A DNA stretch of 64,000 bases from Mangifera indica (Eukaryota > Streptophyta > Magnoliopsida > Sapindales > Anacardiaceae), in contig NC_058147.1 in assembly GCF_011075055.1 (NCBI RefSeq), positions 5,146,001-5,210,000 on the forward strand, read 5' to 3'. The notes below the pieces were generated by a model. It was given only the letters and a program-made list of their open reading frames with translations, did not search any database and was not told the origin of the DNA. Positions 1-11,161 of the stretch are shown here, piece by piece. The stretch's first letter is position 1. Each line of letters begins with the position of its first letter. Both the position numbers and the translations under genes were made by a program.

Positions 1-640
1 TTAGGTCTATTTTTCTGTTTTGTAAGCAATGGCTTTGGTGTCAATATCATTTTCAACTTTTATCACTTCTTCCCCTTCTTTATTTGTATACAAACTTCTA
101 GCTGTCTTAACTTAATATAAATATTTGATTTAGAAAACTGTGTATTCATATGAACATTGTCCCATCCCATCGATCAAGGCTGCCTAATCTCTCTATTAAT
201 CACTCTGCTAAAAATAAAGCATCATTTAACTACTAGTTGCTTAATTTATTCTCTGAGAAAAAGCCGCAGATGCATGTATAAACATGTGTTCTTCTGTGGG
301 TCATAATGAATGAAGCACTTTGGTTAGGGGAGTTTACACTTCCTTATTAGATTCATAACACGTTAATCTGCTACAAAGTGCTGTTTTCAGAGATAATTAG
401 GCGAATTCCATGATATGACTTTCTTATTTGTTGAAGTATTGACAAGTTTTATTTGCCATGCAAATATATTTCTTTTTTTTTTTTTGTATGTAACGGTGAA
501 TTCCACTTGAGTTAAACCATCAAATTGGGCTGAAACCCACAATCATTAATTTAAGTAAGTCAAGAGTTTGATTTTAATATATTATCAGAGAAGACTTAAA
601 CTTATACTCTCTTATACATAATGCTTTTTCTTTTGCTCTT
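1..640. other. Intergenic AT-rich DNA
   Basis: No coding region, RNA gene or clear repeat is visible. The stretch has homopolymer T runs (for example around 472-485) and frequent stops in all frames. It lies downstream of the trehalose-phosphate phosphatase gene. Confidence 0.6.
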
Positions 641-1040
641 CATGCTACTTCTTCAGGTTATATTTCATATGGGGCTGAATTTGAAGCAAGCTTGCTCGAA
701 TGAACCCAAACTCGAGTCTGACATATACGAATTCAAACAAAAATATATTTGAAAACAATCATGAGCCCAAACTCGAGCTTGACATAAACGAACCTGAGTT
801 CAAACTAAAATATATTTAAAAAAAAATTTAAACTACACTGCATGAATCACAAGTGAACTAAATTCGAACGAACGAGATTGGCAAGCTTACCCTAAGTTCG
901 GCTTGTCTACACGAATAGAAGCCAAACATGAACTTCTAATCTATGAAGAGAGTCAAACATGGGTTGAGTTAAACCGAATCGAGCTAAACTCTCTTGCAAA
1001 CCAACTTCATTCTATTCGAGTTTGGTTCAATTCAAATCCA
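641..1040. repeat. Degenerate dispersed repeat with internal tandem duplication
   Basis: A block of about 55 bases at 702-753, containing CCCAAACTCGAG and ending in AAATATATTTGAAAA, recurs in diverged form at 763-816. Around it are many GAGCTC/CTCGAG-like words (AAGCTTGCTCGAA, GCAAGCTTACC, GAATCGAGC). The same vocabulary fills the two hAT-like MITEs at 38327 and 57874, so this may be a decayed relative. I found no clean terminal repeats or target duplication. Confidence 0.4.
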
Positions 1041-1611
1041 ATCTTAATTTCATGTTATCTCGTATATAAATTCATAACACATATAACATCATCATCAGGG
1101 TTAAAATTTCAGACCTATCAAATTGATAACGAAAGACTAATATGATATCCGTGGTTTGTGTTGTCAACTATGAACTTAGAAGCACCGGAAGTTGATACAT
1201 ACAAATACATAGAAGCATTTAATAAAGAGCCAAGCTGGCTGACTTTCCAGGGCATCTCTACGATGCTGTGCATTAAATAATGCAACGGTGGCTCGTGTGG
1301 ACACAACCGAGTTCAAAGATTCACACTTCAATTTCATCACCGGATTCCTCGCAGTATTAAAAAACATCAAACATGTTTCAAGATGGTGAGAACCTCTTTT
1401 TTTTTTTTTGTTAATTTCCGATAAAAGTAAAATAAAAAGAATGTACAACTTCTAAGAGAGAAGAAGCGAACAAACGCTTCCAAATTTCGGGATTTTTTTT
1501 TCACATTTGCCATTTTAAAATTTCCGAACAAGAAAAATTAATACAATAATCCACCCTTAAAACCAATTTCGGTTGGTGGGATTGATCAATTTCTTAATCT
1601 TTACAAACATA
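1041..1611. other. 3' flank of the trehalose-phosphate phosphatase gene
   Basis: This non-coding stretch includes the 3' UTR of the minus-strand phosphatase gene, whose stop codon is at 1612-1614. No other gene is seen. Confidence 0.5.
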
Positions 1612-3645
1612 TTACTGTTGGCGTAGAGAGAAGCGCTTCCAATCTACCAAACGCCGCAAAAATGCATTCACCTGTAAAATCAGTAGTAGAATATTAGCCT
1701 AACTTGCATCCTGGAAAATAACTAAGAAAACACCGAATCAACAAGGACAAATAATCTACCTCGGATGGTTCTTGGAGAGAATAGGAAGCATTTGTATCCT
1801 TGGGAACTTTAGAAACAAGAATCCCAAAGCCCTGTCCTCTATCGCGCAAAACCTACAATAATGGGTAGGTTAGAAAAAGGGTGAATAAAATTAAGAATAT
1901 TTAATCTGTTTAGAAGAAAATTTGATACCTTGAAGGCATCCTCATCAGTTCGATCATCGCCAATGTAAACTGGTACAACATCTTTAGAATTGGCATATCC
2001 TGAAGAACCCCAATTAACCAACAATATTAATTACGAAAACTCCAATGAAGATAACAATATTAATTAAAGCAAGGAACATATGCCCACCTAATGCCTCTAG
2101 CAAGAACTCAAGGGCTCTGCCTTTGTCCCATTTTATTGTTGGGCGGATCTCCAGCACCTGTTGGAACCAATGAAGAGTTAATCAGATTACTTTATTATTT
2201 TTTTTGTCTGGTGGAAAATCATGATCAATAGCCTACCTTTCTTCCTTGAGTTAGTTTCAGCTTTGGATACTCATTAAGAACTAATCTAACATCCTCAACT
2301 AATGCACCCCAGCTCTGTTAAACAAACAAAGCAAATATTAGCCTAAAAAATGTGTAAAAATTGTTACCAGATATGTGGGTTTGATTTGTACCTTTTCATC
2401 AACACAGCGAAAGTGTACGGAGAGACAAAACTTGTTGTTTTCAACCTTAGCCCCTGGAATTGATTTTGTTTTTTCTAACAGGGTTTTGTAAACCTGAATG
2501 TGGAAAAAGATGATACAAAATTACATAAATCTCCCATGCATGCATACTGCTCTCTCTTACCATTTTCAACAGGTTGGTAGAAGAAAACAAACCTCGTCAA
2601 TCATGGGGAGGAATTCGCTGGCCGGTTGAAAGAGAACTCCTTGATTACCCTGGGAGTTCAAAATAAGAAAAAAACCATTCAAAATAATGAACAAAAACGA
2701 AAGTCTTTTACATCAAGTGTACAAGTTTAGCTTTGATCATTCACACACCTTCTTGTATTTACGACTTTTGGATGGCCCCTCGATGTCCATGCCATGGCTT
2801 CCTGCGTAGTAAAGCTCTGCTAATTTTACAAAGCTGAAAACCTGCAAATTTGCGGTGTTGAAACAACGTTAGATTAACATAATACAATCGAAAATCAGGA
2901 GAAGAAAATTTAATGAGGACTTGTGAATGGTGATGAAAAAAATGTACCTTATCTCGGCATCTCCCGGTCACTATAGCTGTGGGAAAATATCTGGCGACGT
3001 CCCTTACAGCTTCTCGCATCTGTATTTCAAGGACTTTTCAGTATTTATAATTGACAGAATAAAAATGAAAGTATCAGAGAGAGAGAGAGAGAGAGAGGGA
3101 GAGGTGAAAACAGAACAAACCTCGTTGGTCATGAAAGCTCGATCCGGGTCTTCAACAATAGGTGCCAGGGTACCGTCGTAGTCAAGAAACATGACTAATT
3201 TCTTCCCTTTGGAAGCATTCACAATCTCCTCAAACTTGCTTAAAGCTGATGGATGATGAGCCTATTACGAAGAACAAAAAACAAAGTTCAGCAATGTTCG
3301 AGAAATCCGCCAATATGTGTGTGTGTGTGTGTGTGTGTGTATAGTAATAAGAAGTACAAGAGATCAGTCATATGTACGTACAATCCAAGAAGTTTGCTCT
3401 TCAGTTTCGGTTACAGAAGCAGTGGACTTGGCACGAGTAGGAGAAGAGTCTCTCATAGAGTCGACCCAAGCATTGAGTTTGGTACCTCCTTCATCATCAA
3501 GTTTTTTCAAGAGCTTCTTTCGAGATATGGTGATGTAGCCAGCAGGCGATGGCTGTGAGAATAGAGCAGAGTTGGACAAGGTGAGTGTAATCTTGACCCC
3601 AATAGTTGGCTTGGATTCAGAAAGCATCACATTTTGATTAGTCAT
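1612..3645 (-). CDS. TPP: Trehalose-6-phosphate phosphatase
   Basis: The enzyme dephosphorylates trehalose 6-phosphate to trehalose, controlling the level of this sugar signal. Eleven coding exons join in phase (minus strand): 3645-3382, 3261-3121, 3019-2948, 2841-2750, 2649-2592, 2493-2392, 2314-2237, 2157-2088, 1999-1929, 1852-1760 and 1671-1612. The product is 366 aa, normal for plant TPPs. HAD motif [13 protein letters not shown], has its nucleophile/acid pair at D115/D117. The motif [10 protein letters not shown] (306 onward) supplies the Mg-binding acids, and [11 protein letters not shown] and [12 protein letters not shown] are family hallmarks. The N-terminal region before about residue 88 is variable, as in other plant isoforms. 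I chose ATG 3645 because MTNQNV is a familiar TPP start. Upstream in-frame codons are not conserved. All catalytic motifs are intact, so the gene looks functional. Confidence 0.95.
3076..3097. repeat. (AG)n microsatellite in TPP intron 2
   Basis: A run of AG dinucleotides with one interruption lies within the intron at 3020-3120. On the coding strand it reads CT, so it extends the pyrimidine content of the intron. Confidence 0.85.
3316..3340. repeat. (TG)n microsatellite in TPP intron 1
   Basis: An uninterrupted TG run of about 25 bases lies inside the 120-bp intron at 3262-3381. It is a likely length-polymorphic marker. Confidence 0.9.
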
Positions 3646-3984
3646 GTTTTCTAAACAAGAAAACAGAGTATTGAGCAAAAACAGAGAAACAGAAAGAAGA
3701 AGAAGAAGAAGAAGAAGAAAGATTTGTTTTGAGCAGGTGAGGTGAGGGGAGGAGAGAAAGAAGGGAGGTTTTAAGTGTTAAAAAAGTTGAAAATCAGTCG
3801 CGCACTAAACACAAAGCTAACGAGTGACAACTGGGGAGGTGGCTGGTCAATTTATAAACTTTCTTTCACGGCACTAACGGACGAAACAACCCGTTTTCTG
3901 GGCTACCGGTACTTTTCCACCACATACTATAGGGACCACCCTTTTCTGAGCCCACTCTCTCTGTATAATTTTATGTATAAATAA
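3646..3984 (-). promoter_or_regulatory. TPP leader and proximal promoter
   Basis: On the coding strand the leader contains a (CTT)n tract, seen as GAA repeats at 3695-3720 on the plus strand. A TATA-like TTTATAAATTG sits at about 3849-3858, roughly 205 bases before the start codon. CT-rich leaders are common in plant genes. The promoter is only about 340 bases long before the MULE element beginning at 3985. Confidence 0.5.
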
Positions 3985-4752
3985 GGCCAAACAATAAATA
4001 AGGCCAAACAACTATTTTCCATCCAAGATATGTTGTAATGACAAGTTTCTATCATTTAACTATAGAAACACCAAATACTCACCCATGACCAGTTAAAAAT
4101 AACGGTGGTAAGGGTAAAATCATCATTTTCTCTATAATATTAAAAAATAAACTAAAATATAATCTATTTTTATCCTCCTAAACTTTGAAAACTAAAATTT
4201 TTCCCCAGTCTAAGTTTTAAAAAATGGCAGTTTCACCTTAGGGTTTGGTTTTGAAATCTCCGGCTCTATTACCGACGGCCTCTCCCTCCTGAGACATCCT
4301 CTCCTTTCAGCGATCTCTTTCCTCTTATTTGAAGGATTGATCGGCATTGGAGATGCCTTGGGAAACGAAGAACTTCGTCTGGAACTCCGTCTTCGCCGAC
4401 GAAGTTTTTCGTCTCCCAAGGCGTCTCCGACGCCGATCAGCCCTCCAAATGGGAGGAAAGAGATCGCTGGAAGGAGAGGATGCTTCGAGAGGGAGAGGTC
4501 ATCGGCAATGGAGCCAGAGAGGTCGTCGGAGATTTCAAAACCGAACCTAGGGTGAAACTGCCATTTTTTAAAACTTAGGCTGAGGGAAAATTTTAGTTTT
4601 TAAAGTTTAGGGGGGCAAAAAGAGATAAAATTTTTAGGCGTTAGGGTTCTGTTAAATTTAACCGGTCATGGGTGGGTATTTGGTGTTTCCATAGTTAAAG
4701 GGTAGAAACTTGTCATTACAGCATACCTTGGGTGGGAAATAGTCGTTTGGCC
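3985..4752. mobile_element. Foldback MULE-type MITE, copy 1
   Basis: The element is a nearly full-length inverted repeat. It starts GGCCAAACAA and ends GTCGTTTGGCC, and the arms mirror each other to a centre near 4380. It is flanked by a perfect 9-bp direct repeat, TATAAATAA, at 3976-3984 and 4753-4761, which is diagnostic of Mutator-superfamily insertion. The left end carries a 17-bp tandem copy of its own terminus (3985-4001, then again from 4002). No transposase is present, so it is non-autonomous. It lies in the promoter region of the TPP gene. Confidence 0.85.
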
Positions 4753-4761
4753 TATAAATAA

Positions 4762-5776
4762 TAATATATTATTATATAATTAAATAATTAAAAATTAAAA
4801 ATAATATAATATTTAATTATATAGTGATATATTTTATATATAAAATTATACATATAATATTATATTAATTATTATTATTAGAGTAAAACTACATTTGAAT
4901 ATTTGAATGTATATATACTTATATATATTATTATATAATTAGATATTATTTTATTTTTAATTCAAAATCATTTAATCATGTGATAACACTTATAAATATA
5001 TACATATTTATGTATTTAAAATAAATATACATAATTTTATTATTATTATTTTAAATAAAACTATTAATAAAATTATGTATATATTATAAAATTAATACAT
5101 AAATAATATATTATTATATAATTAAATAATTTTAAAATAATAATAAATTAATATCTAATAACATAATAATATTTTATCTAAGTATTTCATTATATATTTA
5201 AAATTATATTTATATCACCTTGTTTTAATTATTATTATTTCGGTCTATCTAACTTACTTTGAATATTTAAATTATGTCTTATCATACAATTATACTTTCT
5301 AACATATTACCCGTTTAAACTTTAAACTTGAGTGGGTTTTCTTTGCAAATCTTACCAAATTGAGGATCAAATCTTTTACCATTTCAATTTAAAATGTTTT
5401 CCATAAATATAATTTGCCTAATACTATTTTTTAATAATAAAATTATTTATATAAATAATATATATAATTTTACATATAATTAATTATTATTTTATCTTTA
5501 AATTAAAATTATCTAATTATTTAATAATACGTTATTATTTATATATAAAATTATTTGATTTATGGACATGTCACACTCTTCTTCTAAATATTCAGATAGA
5601 AACTGCTGGGAGGGGACCCCTCTCCACCACTATCTTATATAAATGGCACTAATGGAGTTCAGAAAACGGCGAAGGACCACTCTCAATATTTTTTATTATT
5701 CTAAGTTTCGACTGAATAATATTATTGCCAGGTGCTGGTAAAAAAAAACCTTTGTTACAACTTTTCATTTCTTTAA
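4762..5776. other. Very AT-rich intergenic DNA
   Basis: About 1 kb of sequence is almost entirely A and T, with TATATA, TTATTATTA and similar words. There are no open frames of note. It may be decayed repeat arms, but I cannot assign it to a family. Confidence 0.5.
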
Positions 5777-6434
5777 GGTTAAAGAATTTATTCTCCCCAA
5801 AGATTAGTGTTTTCTTAAAGTTTTATCTATTAACTTAAAAAATTTTAAACACTTAATTATTTATTAATTTTTGTAATTAGTATCAGAATAAAATTATTAT
5901 TTAACAAAAATATTTAAAAAAACAAAAAATTTATTACATTTCCTTCCAAAAGTTTAAAAATTTAATAATTTTTCCTCATTCAAGGTTTGAAAAATCACCC
6001 TCTAAAGTTTTGATCCCCTCTCTTCGGCAAATATCCTTTCTCCAGTCATCAATTTTTTCTTTTCCTCCCAGGCTCCCCACCATCTTTGTTGGAAACTAAG
6101 ACGAAATTGTCTTCATCAAATAAGAAGACGCCCAGGGGAGGGCAACAAAAAGTCCAGGAGAGAGAACGCCAATGGCCGAAGAAAAGATTGTCGTTTGAAA
6201 TAGAAGATTAGAACCCTAGGGGGAAAGTGATGATTTTTCAAACCTTGGGAGGGGGAGGGATAGGAAATTGTTATATTTTTAAACTTACGGAGAATATGCA
6301 GAAAAGTTTTCTGCTAAATAATAATTTTACCTTTGATATTAACTACAATAATTAATATATAGGTGGACGTTTAAGATTTATAAAATTAATAAGTGAAATT
6401 TTGGAAAAACACTAATCTCCGAAGTCCTTTGGCC
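5777..6434. mobile_element. Foldback MULE-type MITE, copy 2
   Basis: The left end reads GGTTAAAGAATTTATTCTCC and the right end mirrors it with CGAAGTCCTTTGGCC. Matching arms include GATTAGTGTTTTC (left) and its complement near 6405-6415. The flanks TTTCTTTAA (5768-5776) and TTTATTTTA (6435-6443) agree at 7 of 9 positions, consistent with an eroded 9-bp target duplication. The interior holds mirrored CT-rich and GA-rich stretches like those in copy 1. Confidence 0.75.
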
Positions 6435-7656
6435 TTTATTTTATTATTTACTCATGCATGCAATTTATTTGACTATTCATCAATTTAGACTTTTAGGGTA
6501 ACTTGACTTTGTGGGAAACCCATTCTTTTGTCATTTTTACAAACACATGATTGAACAACAAAGTTTATGCATGGCAATTGGCAAATTATTAAGATGACGC
6601 CGCCCCTTGTAAAGTTGTGTGAAACAAGCGGCTCCAAACCTAACCTCTTGTAGTTTCAAATGAAAACAGCAGCTTGTTTCGTCTCTACATTAGGTATTGG
6701 GTGTTCGCGCATGCATGGCTTTTCTTTTCATTTAGTCGGCTAATCATCTCCACATAATTGCTCTTTAATTGATGTATTATTGCATTCATGGAAACGGACA
6801 AAGGCCTTTCCTGTTTTAAAAGAAACTTTTACAGCTTACCTTCATGTACCCTTCTTTTAGACTATCATAATTATATTATGAAAAACGTTGAAAAGGACTA
6901 CAAAAAAAGACGGTGGAAGTTTCCAAAATCATTGCTGTATTCCATTTTTACATTTTCTGTGGTTAAATTTATTGAATCTAGAATGTATTACTCTACCTTT
7001 TCCAAAGCATAGGCATCTTGAATATAAATATATGTAGATGGTCAAACCAGGAGGGCTTGGGAGATGCGTTTAAGCAATTAGCACGTTATGGGGAGATTGA
7101 AATTCAAAGTTGGGCGGTTGAAGAATGTCAAAAGGAGAGAGTTAGGCAAGCTAAAGTTAGATTTTAAGGCCATCAAAATCTTTATATTAATGCTCGAAAA
7201 ACGCAACCACCTTGCCTTAGTCTTGAGAATAACTTTCGCACGAATCTTTTACTAAGTTAAAACTTTCTACTTTGATGCATCATTCATTGTTCAGGAAACC
7301 GAATCTCATTAGTTAGGAATTTGACTCTGATATCTATCTAATTGGTAGGCTTTCAATTAAATGTCTTCATTTTTAAGATAAAAGCATGTGTGTAAGACAA
7401 TGTTTCATTGGTTTTTGTTGTTAATTCTAAGCATTAAATCCTCGTGGGTTTCATAATTCCTTTCTTTCTTCAGCAACCAGCCTGGCTCTGACTAGTGAAA
7501 TCTCACGTGGCCTTCATATAGTTGTCCCACTTTTATTATTAAGAATATGTTTTTGATTTATTAGTAAAGTAAAAAATTCCAAGATGTGAAACGAATATAC
7601 ATTACTTAAAAAGGGTGTCAAAATCAATCTACTAATAAATATTCGTTTTCGCCAAA
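6435..7656. other. Intergenic region without recognisable genes
   Basis: Short open frames occur, for example about 74 codons from 6788. They have no recognisable domains and no splice-supported extension. I see no RNA gene or repeat structure here. Confidence 0.5.
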
Positions 7657-8685
7657 GCCTGAAAGACTTATTCTCACCCAAGGTTTAGTGTATCTTCAAA
7701 CTTTTATTTGTTAAGTTTTAAAATTTTAAATACTCACATATCTATTAAATTTCATTATTATTGTTAGAAGTAAAATTGTTATTTAATAATTTTATTTAAA
7801 AAAAGAAAAATTTATCTCATTTTTTCTACTTTAATTTTGAAAACTAATAATTCTTTCATAACTTAGTTATAAAAAAATTACTTTTCCACCACTCCATCCA
7901 GGATTTTCATATTTTAAGATTAATAGTTGCTCGCTCTCCCCAAAGTTTAAAATATACAATTGATTTCACGTCAATCAACGGTAGGATTAAAAAGTAACTT
8001 TTTAAAACTAAGTTATAAACAAAACTGTTAGTTTTCAAAAACTAAAGTGAGAAAAGGAGATAAATTTTTTTCTTTAAATAAAATTTATAAATGACAGTTT
8101 TATCCTTCATAGTAACAACAAAATTTAACAGACAAGTAAATATTTAGATTTTCAAAATTTAATAAATGAAAGTTTGAGAATGCATTATACCTTGGGTGGA
8201 GTTGGAGACTAAAGAGTCTTACATCAAATAAAAAAAATATAAATGAGTGATATATAAGTGTGATAGATTAGACCTTAACACAAGTTAATTGGTTTTGTAT
8301 AATAAAAGTTTCGATCTCCACACTTATAGATCCAATATATTTTTACATGGTATCGAGTCTAAAATCCAATGGATGGGTCTAAAAGCCTAATTTGATCCTG
8401 GATACTAAATAGAAACACACCCATAATGTGTAGGTCTAACAGTCTAACTTGATCCTGAATACTAGGTAGAAACACACATAATTAAATGACCTATGGTGGT
8501 TGCACTTAAGAAATTGTGTTGGAGTTAAAGAGTCTCACATCAAATAAAAACAACATAAGTGAGTAGTACAGAAGTGTGGTAGATTGGACTTTAACACAAA
8601 TCATTTAATTTTATGTAACATGAGTTTTAATTTTCGTACTTATAAGCCTAATATATATCTGTAAGTGGGAATAAGTCTTTTGGCC
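7657..8685. mobile_element. Foldback MULE-type MITE, copy 3, interrupted by a TRIM
   Basis: The left end GCCTGAAAGACTTATTCTCA and right end GGGAATAAGTCTTTTGGCC match the family termini. The flanks TTCGCCAAA (7648-7656) and TTTGCCAAA (8686-8694) agree at 8 of 9 bases, indicating a 9-bp target duplication. The arm word TATACCTTGGGTGG (8187-8199) is separated from its terminal GTGGGAATAAG (8665 on) by a 465-bp LTR element. Without that insert the element would be about 560 bp. Confidence 0.8.
8200..8664 (+). mobile_element. TRIM-like LTR retrotransposon nested in MULE copy 3
   Basis: Two diverged direct repeats of 148 bp lie at 8200-8347 and 8517-8664, sharing words such as TTGGAG, CATCAAATAAAAA, TAACACAA and ACTTATA. 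Directly after the first repeat is TGGTATCGAGTC (8348-8359), resembling the initiator-Met tRNA primer-binding site TGGTATCAGAGC. The internal region is only 169 bp, non-coding, and contains its own diverged duplication (about 8370-8427 and 8428-8480). The host element supplies a short target repeat, GTGG, on both sides (8196-8199 and 8665-8668). Size and layout fit a terminal-repeat retrotransposon in miniature. Confidence 0.75.
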
Positions 8686-8694
8686 TTTGCCAAA

Positions 8695-10917
8695 TTTTTA
8701 GATGTGTCATCGGGAGCTTCACAGGAGGGCCTAGAGCAGAATGTAAATGTTCTTTAAGGATCACTTTCATGGAGCTAATAAAATACAAGACATGGATTTA
8801 TGTAGATTTGTATGGCATTAATTTTTTTTTCAACACTAAAAAGTTGATGTGATTATGGAAGATAAATATTGTAGCCTCCAAGTTTAGGGCTCCTGGATCT
8901 GGTTTATCCATCTTTTATGATCCATATCCACTCACAATATAAACTTCCATTTATTCAATATGAAACTAAATATTCCTGATTAATTATCAAGAATCCCAAC
9001 ATATGTACATTTTAGTCGGCGAAATTGATTAAAGTTTGGTTTAGTCGGCAGATAGCCCAAGTCAGTCCTACGTCATTTCAAAAGCTTCATATAATAAACA
9101 GCATCACATGTAGTACCAAATTTTTGATATGGGATTTGGTTTGTGGATTTGTAAAATTAGACATCGATCACATGAAACGACACATGGGATGTTGCCGACT
9201 GGTAATCTTTAACCAATTGTCTTACATCACATAATTCGACTGGTCAAATGTCACTAGCTAACCTGATTTATATGCATGTACCTTAATATAATGGACGTTA
9301 ATTCATTCATCATCCTCAAGCTGGTATTTAGTCATTTCAGTGCGGCACAACTACAAAGGAAAAAAAAAAGTACATTTTATTTAGTGCCAGCCAATTTCTA
9401 TGATACATTATCAAGCACCACTCATGGCTGTGGTTATTTGTTATATAGAAAATGTTGTTGATTAGAGGAGATTTTTCGTCTTCAAAGAAATCTCCACTGA
9501 AAAATTTATAACCAAACATAGAAAGACCATCAAGAAAACAGAAGTCATAATTAGAAATAAAGGCAACTGAAAAAACTGCCAGAAGAGGAAGGGGAGATCC
9601 CATGGGCAGGTTTCGGTTGAGAAGAATGCATGGGGCCTCCAATGGAAAAAAAACAGACGCTGCGGAATTATAAGATGGCTCCACAATTTTTGCTTTTCTT
9701 GACAAGAAAAGTCATTTAGCAATGGCGATTAATGATTCATAAGGACCCACAAATCATGCCTCTAGTGCTTAACCCACTCATTCATTCGTGCTATTGCCAT
9801 TGCCCACCACTTCACTTCTCCACTGAAACCCTAATCTCTGTATCCCCCACCACCAACCCCATCACCATAACATAATTTGGATTTTCTAGATTTTTATGGA
9901 CTTTAATATTCTTACAGTGGTGGATATGAAAAGTGGAATGCTGTGATTGTATATATGCCTTTGAGCATCTACTCTAGTGTTCATTTTAGAAGCTATTCAA
10001 GGTGCCCACATTTTCATGATGCCATGCATCTATACAGTTACTTTGGTTCACTCATTTCTTTAATAAGATTTAATTTTAAAAAATTGAAGGATGATAGAGT
10101 ATAAAGGGAGAGAGATTTAAAGCCATTTATTCATGCATGAAAGTAGATTTTAGTATACTTTATGTAGCAACATGGGAAATAAGATATTGGTTATGGTGAT
10201 TATTTTACACCCAACTTATGTTTAATATACATGCCTCTAACTAGGCATAATCTTTCGTTGATATTATTTAAATTTGGAAAAATCAAGGTTGATGTACTTA
10301 TGTTAAGTTGGAACATTCTCAGGACATAATTATTATCAATACTTTATCGTTATCTTGGTGAGTTTGGCATAAAATAAATAAAGCATTCATTACACTTATT
10401 ATTGCCAAGATCCTTTGAGTTGCCACTTATAATTTCTTTCATATATTTGTTAGTGCCCTTTGCACCAACTGCCATAGTCCAAAGTTGCATTGATTATTCA
10501 ACAACAATAAATGCAGCTCACGTTACATCTTACGACGTACGTTCAGTAATGCCTCTATTGGATCATTTTGTCTCTACTCATTCTTCTCCATTCCCAAAAG
10601 TTCTTTAAAGGGCAGTCACGAGAAGACACCTGTGACATAGACTATGCACCCACAGAAAATTGTACTTCTATAAGGAATATGTCATTCACTGTAAACATCC
10701 ACAAAGAGATGACACCCGCGAAGAACTGTTATCAGAGAGAGAAGAACAAAAGCAAATGTGTAATTAATGGAGTCAAAAGGTTTTAATGGCGGAAAATTAA
10801 AACGGTGAGTTTAGACAAATTTGCAACGTTTTTGAGCGCATAAAAACTGTGTAGAGAGAGAGGGCCTAGGGTTATCAATTACTCTCCTCTTTTGCTCAAA
10901 TATTTTGGAGAATTCAG
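8695..10917. other. Intergenic region without recognisable genes
   Basis: I found no conserved coding region, tRNA or known plant microRNA sequence. A minus-strand open frame at 9337-9705 is of unrecognised composition, rich in Phe and Ser, with no splice context, and I do not call it a gene. The stretch around 9740-9860 is less AT-rich than its surroundings but shows no feature. Confidence 0.45.
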
Positions 10918-11156
10918 TGTCCGACATTGGACAGTCGACAACACGCAATTAAGAATTAAGATATTTTTTTGTAGATCTACAATTGGGAAATTTGTTGTTA
11001 GACAGTTGAACTCTTTATAAAAGAGATTTTATGTATGATTTAATTTGTAATCAGAAATACAAACACTTGTTGAAGAAATAATATTAAGTTCTTTTGATGA
11101 TTCAGAAAAATCTAGGGTTCTTTTTGTTCTTGTTGTTTTCAAATCTACTGTTTTTA
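10918..11156 (+). mobile_element. Possible solo LTR
   Basis: The stretch begins TGTCCGACATTGG, a copia-like LTR opening. It contains a TATA-like TTTATAAAAG near 11014 and is bounded by TTCAG at 10913-10917 and 11157-11161. It does not end in CA, and TTCAG also occurs internally at 11101. No second LTR, primer-binding site or coding region is seen. Confidence 0.3.
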
Positions 11157-11161
11157 TTCAG

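Noticed and set aside
4210..4555. Arg-rich open frames on both strands as possible genes
   Set aside because: They are mirror products of the MULE hairpin arms, not independent genes.
9337..9705. A 122-codon minus-strand open frame, with a second frame across the same stretch
   Set aside because: No recognisable domain or splice context, a Phe/Ser-rich composition expected from translating AT-rich DNA, and no start or promoter evidence.
10402..10608. A plus-strand frame that looks like a signal peptide followed by a short secreted protein
   Set aside because: The frame begins at TTG, not ATG, and has no upstream ATG in frame, so it does not qualify as a plant gene.
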